Shown here one piece after another: positions 25,963 to 34,415 of a DNA stretch of 64,000 bases (position 1 is the first letter of the stretch; each line of letters begins with the position of its first letter). A program made the position numbers and the translations under genes. This DNA is from Clostridiales bacterium CCNA10 (GTDB lineage: Bacteria > Bacillota > Clostridia > Oscillospirales > Oscillospiraceae). The notes below the pieces were generated by a model. The model made no database searches. It was not told the origin of the DNA and saw only the letters and a program-made list of their open reading frames with translations. The stretch covers positions 930,001-994,000 of the forward strand of contig AP018533.1 in NCBI GenBank assembly GCA_003573975.1, written 5' to 3'.

Positions 25963-26865
25963 TCAGAGGCGGGGAGAGGGGGAATTTCGGCGGAGGAAGG
26001 CAAACTTGGTCTCAGAGCACAGCACCGCAATGAAAATCAGCCCGAAGCCGGCCAGCAGCCGGGGCGTGACGGGATCTCCATAGAACAGCACGGAGAACAG
26101 TACGCCGAACACCGACTCCAGAGACAGGATCACCGAGGCGGAGGAGGGATCGGACCACACTTGCCCCACGTTCTGGCAGAGCAGAGCGACGGTGGTGGAC
26201 ACCACACACAGGTAAGCCAAGGGCCAGAATACGCCGGGCTGAGAGAGAGCCTGGGCGGGGAAGGGCTGGAGAAGCAGGCCGCCGATGACCGCCAGCAGGG
26301 CGGTGAAGGCGAACTGGAGGGAGGTCAGCAGATAGATGTCCCGCCGGTCGGACAGCTTGTTGACTGCTACGATGTGCAGGGCGTAGAACAGAGCGCTGCC
26401 CAGGCTGAGCAGGTCGCCCCAGGTGATGGTGAGGGACCCATTGAGGGAGACCAGGCCCACGCCGGTGATGCACAGGAAGGCGGCCAGCAGATGGAAGCGG
26501 TCAGGCCGCTGGCGGGAGACCGCCCAGTGAAGGAAGGGGACCAGCACACAGTAGGTGGCGGTGAGAAAGGCGTTCTTGGAAGGGGTGGTCCCCACCAGGC
26601 CGAAGGTCTGTACCGCATAGGCGGCAAAGAGCAGGGAGCCCAGAACCGCTCCCCGCCACACATAGTCCGGGGTGAAGCGGGTGTGCCACTTCCTGCCGCA
26701 GAGCAGCCCCACCAGGACGGCGCCGGTGGTGAAGCGGAAGGTGAGCAGCCACAGCACCGGGACCGCGTCCAGGGTGTTCTTCATAATAAAGAAGGAGGTT
26801 CCCCAAATGAATGCGGCCAAAAACAGAAGCGGCTTGGACAGCCTGCACATCAAAACGGGATCCAT
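25963..26865 (-). CDS. EamA/DMT-family transporter
   Basis: The 300-residue protein has about ten transmembrane helices arranged as two EamA repeats (first with FLAAFIWGTSFFIMK near 15-29, second from about residue 150). Drug/metabolite transporters of this type export amino acids, nucleotides or drugs; the substrate is unknown. The ATG at 26865 follows AGGAG. The gene lies 76 bp upstream of the MntR-like gene in the same direction. Confidence 0.9.
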   Translation of the reverse strand: MDPVLMCRLSKPLLFLAAFIWGTSFFIMKNTLDAVPVLWLLTFRFTTGAVLVGLLCGRKWHTRFTPDYVWRGAVLGSLLFAAYAVQTFGLVGTTPSKNAFLTATYCVLVPFLHWAVSRQRPDRFHLLAAFLCITGVGLVSLNGSLTITWGDLLSLGSALFYALHIVAVNKLSDRRDIYLLTSLQFAFTALLAVIGGLLLQPFPAQALSQPGVFWPLAYLCVVSTTVALLCQNVGQVWSDPSSASVILSLESVFGVLFSVLFYGDPVTPRLLAGFGLIFIAVLCSETKFAFLRRNSPSPRL

Positions 26866-26928
26866 GTTCGATCAGCTCCTATGTTCGTTCAAGGGCGGCC
26901 CTCCGGCGGCGCGCCCCGGCTGTGCGGA

Positions 26929-26957
26929 TTGCGCCGGGAGGGAAAGTGTGATATGAT
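26929..26957 (+). promoter_or_regulatory. Promoter of the mpg-HAD operon
   Basis: TTGCGC (26929-26934) and TATGAT (26952-26957) are 17 bases apart. The -10 box contains the only upstream in-frame ATG, so that ATG is probably not transcribed. Confidence 0.6.
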
Positions 26958-27024
26958 ACCGGTGGTTCCGGCCCGGGCTGTACCCAGAGGACGGAGCACA
27001 CGATCAGGAGAGGGGAGAGGGGCC

Positions 27025-27645
27025 TTGCAGCCGCTGCCCAGAAGCTTTTATGACCGGGATACCCTGGCGGTGGCCCGGGACCTGTTGGGACAATACCTGG
27101 TCCGGGAGACCGGCCGGGGGAGGCTGGTGTGCCGCATCACAGAGACGGAGGCGTACATCGGCCGGATGGACAAGGCGTGCCACGCCTATCAGTACAAGCG
27201 GACCGCCCGGACAGAGACTTTGTTTGCCCGCCCCGGGACCGCCTATCTCTATTTGATCTATGGGATGTACCACTGCCTCAACTTTGTCACCGAGGCGGAG
27301 GGGGAGCCCTGCGCGGTGCTGATCCGGGGGGCGGTCCCTGTGGAAAACGGAGATATTATAGCAGAGAACCGTTTTGGCCGCAAGGAAAAAGAACTGACCG
27401 CGGCCCAGCGCCGGAATTTTCTCAACGGGCCTGGCAAGCTGTGCCGGGGACTGGCCCTAACCCGGGCGGAGAACGGGCTGGATCTGCTGGAGCCGCCCCT
27501 CTATGTCTGCCCGGGACCGGGACCCGCGCCGGAGCGGATCCGAACCGGACCGAGGATCGGGATCGACTACGCTCAGGAGGCGGCGGAGTTTCCCTGGCGC
27601 TTTTGGTTCCAGCCGGAGGAGGGGGAGGACCATGCTGTTTTTTGA
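27025..27645 (+). CDS. mpg: 3-methyladenine DNA glycosylase, Mpg/Aag family
   Basis: Mpg removes alkylated and deaminated purines from DNA in base excision repair. The 206-residue frame has the family motifs ARDLLGQYLVRE near 16-27, RITETEAYIGRMDKACHAY near 37-55 and ARPGTAYLYLIYGMYHCLN near 72-90, and ends normally. The frame is open far upstream, but the ATG at 26953 overlaps the -10 box, so I choose the TTG at 27025 behind GGAGAGGGG. This start is the least certain part. The end overlaps the HAD gene by 14 bases. Confidence 0.88.
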   Translation: MQPLPRSFYDRDTLAVARDLLGQYLVRETGRGRLVCRITETEAYIGRMDKACHAYQYKRTARTETLFARPGTAYLYLIYGMYHCLNFVTEAEGEPCAVLIRGAVPVENGDIIAENRFGRKEKELTAAQRRNFLNGPGKLCRGLALTRAENGLDLLEPPLYVCPGPGPAPERIRTGPRIGIDYAQEAAEFPWRFWFQPEEGEDHAVF

Positions 27646-28294
27646 TCTGGACGGAACCCTGCTGGACTCCAACGGGATCTGGCTGGACATCGATATTGAA
27701 TTTCTGGGGCGGCATGGGATCGCTCCGGTGCCGGAGGACTACACGGAGTATGTGACCCACCACAGTCCGCTGGACGCGGCCCGGTACACCCGGACGCGCT
27801 TCGGACTGTCGGAGACAGCGGAGGAGATCCGGCAGACGTGGCTCCAGATGGCCCGGGCGGCCTACGCCGGGAAGCTGGAGCTGAAGCCGGGAGCCCGTGC
27901 CCTGCTGGAGCGCTGCCGGCGGCGGGGGTGGGACATGGCGGTGCTCACCTCCTGTATGCCGGAGCTGTGCCGGGCGGCTCTGGAGCGGCATGGGATCGCG
28001 GATTGGTTCCGGGGGGTGGTCACCACCCAGGAGACGGGATTGGAGAAGCGGGACCCGGCGCTGTACCGTCTGGCGGCGGCGCAGTGGGGGGTCCCGCCCA
28101 AGGACTGCGTCCTGTTTGAGGATTCGCCCGGCTACTGCGCTGCGGCGGGGGAGGCGGGCTTCTATGTGGCAGGGGTGCGGGATCCCCTGTACGCCGGCCG
28201 GGAGGAGGAGCTGCGCCGCCTGTGCGGCAGCTGGGTGGACAGCCTGGAGCAGCTCCCTCCGGAGTTGGAGGCGCGCCTGTTTTCCGGGACATAA
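27632..28294 (+). CDS. HAD-family hydrolase (phosphoglycolate phosphatase-like)
   Basis: The 220-residue protein starts MLFFDLDGTLLDS, HAD motif I with the nucleophile Asp. Motif II is VLTSCMPE near 107-114 and motif IV is VLFEDSPGYCAAA near 165-177. A helical cap is inserted after motif I. This is the layout of beta-phosphoglucomutase and phosphoglycolate phosphatase relatives; the substrate is unknown. It overlaps mpg by 14 bases, so the two are probably co-translated. Confidence 0.88.
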   Translation: MLFFDLDGTLLDSNGIWLDIDIEFLGRHGIAPVPEDYTEYVTHHSPLDAARYTRTRFGLSETAEEIRQTWLQMARAAYAGKLELKPGARALLERCRRRGWDMAVLTSCMPELCRAALERHGIADWFRGVVTTQETGLEKRDPALYRLAAAQWGVPPKDCVLFEDSPGYCAAAGEAGFYVAGVRDPLYAGREEELRRLCGSWVDSLEQLPPELEARLFSGT

Positions 28295-28336
28295 AAAGGC
28301 CGGGGACGGAAGCTCAAATGAACTTCCATCCCCGGC
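28293..28336. terminator. Bidirectional terminator
   Basis: GCCGGGGACGGAAG forms a hairpin with CTTCCATCCCCGGC (one mismatch). It has a T-run on the minus side and lies between the convergent HAD and DUF4830 genes. Confidence 0.7.
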
Positions 28337-28378
28337 TTGCTCCGTTGAAAACGGGTAAACTATGTCCAAGCGGTTCGC

Positions 28379-28882
28379 TTACGATGTGCTTTGTGCATCA
28401 GAGGAGCAATCGATCAGGCCGTGGACGAAGCCGTCCATGCGGGGGGAGAGGACCTCGCCTCCCACCACGGTGGTGCGGTAGAGCATCAGGTTGGCCTGTA
28501 CGCCGGACTCCCCGGTGGGATAATTGGTGACCTCATAGGTGTAGCGCCTGATCCGCCGGCCAGCGTACCGCTCCAAGTCAAAGCCCTGGGCGGCCTGGAG
28601 CTCCAGATAGCGGCGGTAGCTCTCGTCCATCTCCTCCGGGATGCGGATCTCCTCCACGGCAAGCGGCTCCTCCATGACCTGCCAGCCGCAGCCGTTGAGA
28701 TAGGCCACACGGTCCGTGTTGGTCCGGATCCCCCTGGAGCTGGGGATATTGGCAGGGGCGGCCGCCGCCCGATAGCCGGCGGGGACCAGGTTCAGCACCA
28801 GAGCGGCGCAGCACAGCAGCGCGGCAGCGGCCGCGCCAAAGGCCAGCTTACGTCTGGGCAGCTTGGCAGTGACGATCAACAC
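28379..28882 (-). CDS. DUF4830 domain protein, membrane-anchored
   Basis: The 167-residue protein has a basic N-terminus and one hydrophobic segment at about residues 11-33, then an extracytoplasmic domain with TDRVAYLNGCGWQV near 56-69 and RRYTYEVTNYP near 111-121, typical of DUF4830 proteins of Clostridia. The function is unknown. It is transcribed from a region shared with the divergent rsuA-like gene. Confidence 0.8.
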   Translation of the reverse strand: MLIVTAKLPRRKLAFGAAAAALLCCAALVLNLVPAGYRAAAAPANIPSSRGIRTNTDRVAYLNGCGWQVMEEPLAVEEIRIPEEMDESYRRYLELQAAQGFDLERYAGRRIRRYTYEVTNYPTGESGVQANLMLYRTTVVGGEVLSPRMDGFVHGLIDCSSDAQSTS

Positions 28883-28994
28883 AGGACATTTCTCCTTCCG
28901 TTCCTGGCTGTTCTATCTCTATGTGGGCTGGGACAGGGATATGCCTGGAGGAAGGGGCAGAACAGAGGAGGAAAAAGGGCGGCACAAAAAAGTG

Positions 28995-29023
28995 TTGAAC
29001 TTGCCCGGAGTTTTTGGTACAAT
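28995..29023 (+). promoter_or_regulatory. Promoter of the rsuA-like gene
   Basis: TTGAAC (28995-29000) and TACAAT (29018-29023) are 17 bases apart. Confidence 0.75.
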
Positions 29024-29086
29024 GAGCAAATGTGCGAAAAAACCGGGTAGTGATCGGAAGCGCCCGAAGGAGAGGAGCTGAGCGGG

Positions 29087-29803
29087 GTGGCCCTGGAACG
29101 TCTGGATAAGCTGCTGGCCTCCACCGGGCGCTGGTCCCGGAAGGAGGTCAAGGACCTGGTCCGGCAGGGCAGGGTCCTGGTCAATGGCCGTCCTGTGCTC
29201 CGTTCGGAGGAGAAATGGGAACCAACGGAGACTGAACTGACGGTGGATGGTCAGAGGGTGGACTGCGCCCCCTTCGTCTATCTCATGCTCCATAAGCCGG
29301 CGGGTCTGCTGTCCGCCACGGAGGACCGGGATCAGCGGACGGTGCTGGATCTTCTGCCGGAGCACCTGCGCCGCCGGGGCCTGTTTCCGGTGGGGCGGCT
29401 GGACAAGGACACCGAGGGGCTGCTCCTGCTCACTGATGACGGTCCGCTGGGGCACGCGCTGCTCTCCCCCAAACGCCATGTGGACAAGGTGTATCTGGCC
29501 CGTGTGGACGGTGTGGTGGATCAGAGCGACGTGGAGGCCCTGGCCCGGGGCATGGTGCTGGGAGACGGACTGCACTGCCTGCCCGCCGGGCTGGAGCCGC
29601 TGGAGGATGGCCGGGTCTGCCTGGTCACTCTGCGGGAGGGGAAGTACCACCAGGTGAAGCGGATGATGGCTGCCCGGGGGAAGCCGGTGACCTATCTCAA
29701 GCGGCTCTCCATGGGCCCGCTGCGGCTGGACGCGGCACTCGCTCCAGGTGAGTGGCGTCCCCTTACCCGGGAGGAAGTGCTGTCTCTGAGCAGGTTTGGG
29801 TAA
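29087..29803 (+). CDS. RNA pseudouridine synthase, RsuA/RluB family
   Basis: The 238-residue protein has an N-terminal S4 RNA-binding domain (LDKLLASTGRWSRKEVKDLV near 5-24) and a pseudouridine synthase domain with the catalytic Asp in GRLDKDTEGLLLLTDDG near 103-119. Enzymes of this family convert one uridine in 16S or 23S rRNA to pseudouridine. The GTG start at 29087 follows GGAGAGGAG. RsuA versus RluB or RluE cannot be decided by eye. Confidence 0.94.
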   Translation: MALERLDKLLASTGRWSRKEVKDLVRQGRVLVNGRPVLRSEEKWEPTETELTVDGQRVDCAPFVYLMLHKPAGLLSATEDRDQRTVLDLLPEHLRRRGLFPVGRLDKDTEGLLLLTDDGPLGHALLSPKRHVDKVYLARVDGVVDQSDVEALARGMVLGDGLHCLPAGLEPLEDGRVCLVTLREGKYHQVKRMMAARGKPVTYLKRLSMGPLRLDAALAPGEWRPLTREEVLSLSRFG

Positions 29804-29853
29804 GAAATGACCCTGTATTTGGGCGTTTTCCACAAAAAAATTCAAAAACCCTC

Positions 29854-29883
29854 TTGCCAAACCGGAGGGTGACCCGTTATAAT
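29854..29883 (+). promoter_or_regulatory. Promoter of the CdaR-like regulator gene
   Basis: TTGCCA (29854-29859) and TATAAT (29878-29883) are 18 bases apart. Confidence 0.75.
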
Positions 29884-30027
29884 GTCAATAGTGTATTGCG
29901 TGCCGCCGGACGGATGCGCCTGAATGGGACCGTCCGGGCGAGAAGCATGAGAGACCGGGGCGGCGCCCCGCACGATAAGCAGAAAATGTGGATTCAGATG
30001 TGAGAAATAACTTGGGAGGGATCAAAC

Positions 30028-31119
30028 GTGTCCAGCAGGATGTTTCAGGGAGTTGTACTCCAAATGAAGGACAGTATCGACCGTACAGTAGGAGTGATCG
30101 ACGCGGACGGGATCGTGGTGGCATGCAGCGAGCTGACGTGCATTGGCGAGCACTGGTCCGGGGCTGTCGCCGCTGTCAATTCTGCGGATCATGCCGCCGC
30201 TCATTTTGAGGATAAGACTTTCCGGCCCCTGGCGGGCTGGGGCGCCCAGTTCGATTACGCCGCCTTTGTTCAGGGCGAGGATGAGACTGCCGCAGCCCTG
30301 TGTTCTATGGCGGTGGTGGCCTTCAACGGAGCCAAGGCCTATTATGAGGAGAAGCACGACAAGGCTACCTTTGTGAAGAATATTATTTCGGACAACATCC
30401 TGCTGGGGGACATCTATACCCAGGCCAAGGAGCTGCACTTCCTCTCTGAGGCTCCCCGGGCCGCTTTCCTGGTACGGCAGTTGGGCCCTGCCGATGTGAG
30501 TACCATCGATGTGATTCAGAACCTTTTCCCGGACAAGCAGATGGACTTTGTCATCTCCATCAATGAGACCGATGTGGCCCTCATCAAGCAGCTGCCCGAG
30601 GGTGCGGACGCCAAGGAGCTCCAGCGGATCGCCAAGCAGATTGCCACCGCTGTCACCCAGGAACTTGGGATCAAGGTGGTTATCGGCATCGGTACGGTGG
30701 TCAACCACATCCGGGATCTGGCGCGGGCCTACAAGGAGGCTGGGGTGGCCATCGATGTGGGCAAGGTGTTTGATACAGAAAAGACGGTTATCAACTATGA
30801 AAATCTGGGCATTGGCCGCCTGATCTATCAGCTGCCCACCATCCTGTGCCAGATGTTCCTTCAGGAGGTCTTTAAGAAGAACCCCATCGACGCCCTGGAT
30901 CAGGAGACCCTGCTCACCATCAACAAGTTCTTTGAGAACAACCTGAACGTTTCTGAGACGGCGCGCAAGCTGTTTGTCCACCGGAACACCCTGGTCTACC
31001 GGCTGGAGAAGATCAAAAAGCTCACCGGACTGGACCTGCGGGAGTTTGACGACGCCATTACCTTTAAGGTGGCGCTGATGGTCAAAAAGTACCTGATCTC
31101 CCGGGGAATCGAATCCTGA
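30028..31119 (+). CDS. CdaR/PucR-type transcriptional regulator
   Basis: The 363-residue protein has an N-terminal ligand-sensing region (SIDRTVGVIDADGIVVACSE near 16-35) and a C-terminal PucR-type helix-turn-helix (FFENNLNVSETARKLFVHRN near 301-320, followed by TLVYRLEKIKKLTGLDLREF). CdaR-type regulators usually activate genes for organic acid use; no such genes lie nearby. The GTG at 30028 follows GGGAGGG at 7-base spacing; a later ATG at 30040 is possible. It is monocistronic, ending at a good terminator. Confidence 0.88.
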   Translation: MSSRMFQGVVLQMKDSIDRTVGVIDADGIVVACSELTCIGEHWSGAVAAVNSADHAAAHFEDKTFRPLAGWGAQFDYAAFVQGEDETAAALCSMAVVAFNGAKAYYEEKHDKATFVKNIISDNILLGDIYTQAKELHFLSEAPRAAFLVRQLGPADVSTIDVIQNLFPDKQMDFVISINETDVALIKQLPEGADAKELQRIAKQIATAVTQELGIKVVIGIGTVVNHIRDLARAYKEAGVAIDVGKVFDTEKTVINYENLGIGRLIYQLPTILCQMFLQEVFKKNPIDALDQETLLTINKFFENNLNVSETARKLFVHRNTLVYRLEKIKKLTGLDLREFDDAITFKVALMVKKYLISRGIES

Positions 31120-31135
31120 GCGGACGAGATACGGG

Positions 31136-31171
31136 GCCTCCGTCTGCCGAAAGGCGGACGGAGGCTCTTTT
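31136..31171 (+). terminator. Terminator of the CdaR-like gene
   Basis: GCCTCCGTCTGCCG pairs with CGGCGGACGGAGGC (with one shift), followed by TCTTTT. Confidence 0.85.
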
Positions 31172-31254
31172 CCTGTCTTATGCCAGCTTTTTTCACTGCC
31201 GGCGGCCCTCCCTGCCGGCTGCGAAAAAAGGTGACATAAAACCGCAAATTTCCA

Positions 31255-31283
31255 TTGACAAGGATAAGTTACGGGTGTAACCT
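31255..31283 (+). promoter_or_regulatory. Putative promoter of the ftsEX cluster
   Basis: A consensus TTGACA (31255-31260) is followed after 17 bases by the weaker TAACCT (31278-31283). A second possible -10, TAATACT, lies six bases further on. Confidence 0.45.
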
Positions 31284-31375
31284 AATACTAAACATATTTC
31301 CGGGGAAATCCTACTGGGAGCGGCGGTACTTCCCGTACATCTCAGGAAGAAAGAAACGGGTGAGGATATACATAC

Positions 31376-32065
31376 ATGATACGATTTATCGATGTTTATA
31401 AAGAGTATGATAACGGAACCAAGGCCCTGAAGGGGATTGATCTGCGTATCGATGACGGGGAATTTGTCTTTCTGGTGGGTCCATCCGGGTCTGGAAAGTC
31501 CACCATCATCAAGCTGATCACCGGCGAGATCGCCCTGACCCAGGGAAAGCTGATGGTCAACGGGTACAGTCTGAACAATATCAGCCCCCGCCAGGTGCCC
31601 CTGATGCGCCGGACGCTGGGGATCATCTTTCAGGATTTCCGCCTGATTGACAAGAAAACTGTGTACGAAAATCTGGCCTTCGCCATGCGGGCCATCGGGG
31701 CCTCCAGCCGGGACCTGAAGCGGCGCATCCCCTATGTCCTCCAGCTGGTGGGGCTGGATCAGAAGGCGGACCGCTATCCCGGCCAGCTCTCCGGCGGGGA
31801 GCAGCAGCGCGTGGCCATTGCCCGGGCGCTGGTGAACAACCCCAATATGATCATCGCCGACGAGCCCACCGGGAACCTGGACCCCAGCCGCTCTCTGGAG
31901 ATCATGATGCTGCTGGAGCGGATCAACGAGCTGGGCACCACCGTGCTGGTGGTGACCCACGAGAAGAATCTGGTCAACCGCTTTGCCAAGCGGGTGGTGG
32001 CCATCGAGGAAGGACGTATCATCAGCGACGAGACAGGCGGGTATTACAATGGCGAAAAAATTTGA
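31376..32065 (+). CDS. ftsE: Cell division ATP-binding protein FtsE
   Basis: FtsE is the ATPase of the FtsEX complex, which controls peptidoglycan hydrolases at the division site. The 229-residue protein has Walker A GPSGSGKST near 36-44, the signature LSGGEQQRVAIARAL near 139-153, and Walker B IIADEPTGNLD near 160-170. It starts MIRFIDVYKEYDNG, a typical FtsE N-terminus. Its last 17 bases overlap ftsX, so the two are translationally coupled. Confidence 0.97.
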   Translation: MIRFIDVYKEYDNGTKALKGIDLRIDDGEFVFLVGPSGSGKSTIIKLITGEIALTQGKLMVNGYSLNNISPRQVPLMRRTLGIIFQDFRLIDKKTVYENLAFAMRAIGASSRDLKRRIPYVLQLVGLDQKADRYPGQLSGGEQQRVAIARALVNNPNMIIADEPTGNLDPSRSLEIMMLLERINELGTTVLVVTHEKNLVNRFAKRVVAIEEGRIISDETGGYYNGEKI

Positions 32066-32939
32066 TATACAGTACTATTTCAGCGAAGGATTTCACTCTA
32101 TTTTTACACATGGCTTCATGTCCTTTGCCGCCGTGTGCATGATCGTGGCCTGTTTGCTCATCATGGGCTCCTTTACTCTGGTTGCGGTCAATCTGGACAA
32201 TATGCTGGGGGATCTGGAGGCGGAGAACGAGTTCCTGGCCTATGTGGATGAGAGTTACACCGAGGAACAGGCCCGGGACATCAAAAGCCAGATCGAAGCC
32301 ATCCCCAACGTATCGCAGGTGACTTTTGTCACCCGGGCGGAGGCGATGGATGACTTCCGGGCGGGCCGGGAGAACAACGAGCTGCTGGCCGACCTGCCCG
32401 ACGAGGTGCTTCGGGACCGGTTCCGTATCCATGTGCAGGACATCAAGCAGTTGAAGGCAACCTCAGAGCAGGTACAGAAGATCACCGGCGTGGCCGACGT
32501 AAACGCTGCCTATGACATCGCCCAGGGCTTTGTCCTGGTGCGCAATATCGCCACCGGTGTGGCGGCGGTGCTGGTGGCCATGCTGGCTGTGGTGTCCCTG
32601 TTTATCATCGCCAACACCATCAAGCTGGCTTTCTTCTACCGCCGGGAGGAGATCGCCATTATGAAGATGTGCGGGGCGACCAACTCCTTCATTCGCTGGC
32701 CCTTCATCGTGGAGGGGATGCTGCTGGGTCTGACCGGGGCGCTGGTGGCCTTCCTGCTCCAGTGGGCGGTGTATGAGCTGGTGGGACGGGCCGTGATCCA
32801 GTCCAACGGGCTGTCCCTGCTGACCATCCTGCCCTTCCAGAGCATGATCGTCCACATCCTGCCGGTATTTATCGGTGCTGGCCTGTTTATCGGCGTAGTG
32901 GGCTCGGTGCTGGCCATTCGGAAGTTTTTACAGGTATAA
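32049..32939 (+). CDS. ftsX: Cell division membrane protein FtsX
   Basis: The 296-residue protein has the FtsX layout: one helix near residues 22-45, a large extracytoplasmic domain (about 46-160), then three C-terminal helices. The start at 32049 gives MAKKFDIQYYFSEGF, the usual FtsX N-terminus; the frame is open further upstream inside ftsE. Motifs include MKMCGATNSFIRWPF near 206-220. It passes the FtsE ATPase signal to an extracellular hydrolase or activator, here probably the M23 protein two genes downstream. Confidence 0.96.
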   Translation: MAKKFDIQYYFSEGFHSIFTHGFMSFAAVCMIVACLLIMGSFTLVAVNLDNMLGDLEAENEFLAYVDESYTEEQARDIKSQIEAIPNVSQVTFVTRAEAMDDFRAGRENNELLADLPDEVLRDRFRIHVQDIKQLKATSEQVQKITGVADVNAAYDIAQGFVLVRNIATGVAAVLVAMLAVVSLFIIANTIKLAFFYRREEIAIMKMCGATNSFIRWPFIVEGMLLGLTGALVAFLLQWAVYELVGRAVIQSNGLSLLTILPFQSMIVHILPVFIGAGLFIGVVGSVLAIRKFLQV

Positions 32940-32957
32940 GCGGGAAAGGAGCTTATG

Positions 32958-33056
32958 ATGGGACCCAAGAGACGGAAAAAGCTGATGGCCCTGATGGCGG
33001 GGATCATGGCGGCACTGATGATCCTGCCCATGATCGCCAATATCTTTGTGCGCTGA
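32958..33056 (+). CDS. 32-residue hydrophobic mini-protein between ftsX and the M23 gene
   Basis: The frame starts at ATG 32958 (or 32955) just after AAAGGAG and encodes a basic start (GPKRRKK) followed by about 22 hydrophobic, Met-rich residues, then TGA. It is 18 bp after ftsX and 10 bp before the M23 gene, in the same operon. The basic-plus-hydrophobic pattern resembles the signal segment of the next gene, but it stops. It could be a membrane mini-protein of the FtsEX complex (inference) or a leader segment. Confidence 0.55.
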   Translation: MGPKRRKKLMALMAGIMAALMILPMIANIFVR

Positions 33057-33066
33057 GGTGGCGGCC

Positions 33067-34302
33067 ATGGAAAAGCGAGAGAAGGGGCGGGCCCGGCGCT
33101 GGCTCATCCGGCTGTGCTCCGCGGCCCTGGTGGCGCTGATGGTGCTGCCCGTCCTGCCTAACGCAGTGGTCCTTCCGGCCTCCGCCGTGACCCAGGCGGA
33201 GATCAACCAGATGAAGGAGGATGCCGCCGCCCTGAAGAAACAGCGGGCGGAGCTGCAAAAGCAGCTGAAGGCGATCCAGGCGGACAAGAGCAAGGCCCTG
33301 GACCAGAAGGCCTTACTGGAGCAGCAGATCAATGCGACCCAGGCGGAGATCAACAACATTGCGGCCCAGATCACCCAGTATGACCAGCTCATCGCCCAGA
33401 AGGAGACAGAGCTGGCGGCGACGGAGGAGAAGGAACGGGCCCAGTACGAGCTGTTCTGCAAGCGGGTGCGGGAGATGGAGGAGCAGGGGGAGGTCTCCTA
33501 CTGGTCCATCCTGTTCAGCTCCGACGATTTTTCCGACCTGCTGGACAACGCCATGATGGTGGAAGAGATCATGGACTATGACAACCAGGTGATGAATGAG
33601 CTCATTGCCATCCGGGAGCAGATCGAGGCCGACAAAACGGCCTTGGAGACTGCCCGCCAGGAGCAGAAGGACGCCAAGGCAGAGCAGGAGGCGGCCAAGG
33701 CGGAGCTGAAGTCCCAGCAGTCCCAGGTGGACGCCCTGATCACGGAGATCAGCGGCCAGGAGAGCCAGGTGAAGGCGGCGGAGGCCAAGCTCCAGGCGGC
33801 GGCCAACGCGGCGGACGCGGAGATCCGGGCGGCGGAGAAGGAACTGGCCAGCCAGATCGCCAACGTGCCCAGCGAGTCGGGCTTCCTGTGGCCCCTGCCC
33901 GGCCGGTACAACCTGTCCTCCCTGTACGGGAGCCGGAAGCATCCGGTGACCGGAAAGGCCAACAACCACACCGGCATCGACGTCCCCGCCCCCTCTGGCA
34001 CCTCCATTCTGGCGTGCAAGAGCGGCGTGGTCACCACCTCTACTTACAATAACTCGTATGGCAACTATGTGGTGGTCAGCCACAGCGACGGCACTTCCAC
34101 CCTGTATGCCCACATGAGCCGCCGCAACGCTTCCAAGGGGCAGACCGTCTCCCAGGGACAGGTCATCGGCTATGTGGGGACCACGGGCTCCTCCACCGGC
34201 AATCACCTCCACCTGGAGATCCGGGTGAACGGAAGCCGCCGGGACCCCATCAACTACTTCCAAAGCCTGCCCCTCACCATTTCCGGGGTCCGGATCAAGT
34301 AA
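33067..34302 (+). CDS. EnvC-like M23 peptidase / amidase activator with coiled coil
   Basis: The 411-residue protein has a signal peptide (residues 1-36, cleavage near ASA), a long coiled coil (about 40-265, Gln/Glu/Lys/Ala-rich with EINQMKEDAAALKKQRAEL), and a C-terminal M23 domain. The zinc ligands are visible: HTGIDV near 309 (His and Asp), and HLHLE near 380. This layout is that of EnvC and of PcsB/CwlO-type partners of FtsEX. Because the metal ligands are present it could be an active endopeptidase. Start chosen at 33067 for the signal peptide and GAGGTGG. Confidence 0.93.
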   Translation: MEKREKGRARRWLIRLCSAALVALMVLPVLPNAVVLPASAVTQAEINQMKEDAAALKKQRAELQKQLKAIQADKSKALDQKALLEQQINATQAEINNIAAQITQYDQLIAQKETELAATEEKERAQYELFCKRVREMEEQGEVSYWSILFSSDDFSDLLDNAMMVEEIMDYDNQVMNELIAIREQIEADKTALETARQEQKDAKAEQEAAKAELKSQQSQVDALITEISGQESQVKAAEAKLQAAANAADAEIRAAEKELASQIANVPSESGFLWPLPGRYNLSSLYGSRKHPVTGKANNHTGIDVPAPSGTSILACKSGVVTTSTYNNSYGNYVVVSHSDGTSTLYAHMSRRNASKGQTVSQGQVIGYVGTTGSSTGNHLHLEIRVNGSRRDPINYFQSLPLTISGVRIK

Positions 34303-34312
34303 ATATGATTGC

Positions 34313-34343
34313 AGGAGCGGCCGCCCGTGGGACGGCCGCTCCT
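34313..34343 (+). terminator. Hairpin after the M23 gene
   Basis: AGGAGCGGCCG pairs with CGGCCGCTCCT, followed by GTGTGTT. It is a strong stem with a weak T-run. Confidence 0.55.
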
Positions 34344-34415
34344 GTGTGTTCAGATGTGAAAAGGCGGATACCGGAGGGGGCTCCGGCATATCCTGCCAGG
34401 AGAGGGGGTGGAAGG

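Noticed and set aside
25888..26953. N-terminal extension of the Mpg frame by more than 350 codons
   Set aside because: The extension is antisense to the MntR-like and EamA genes, is of low complexity, and lies upstream of the likely promoter.
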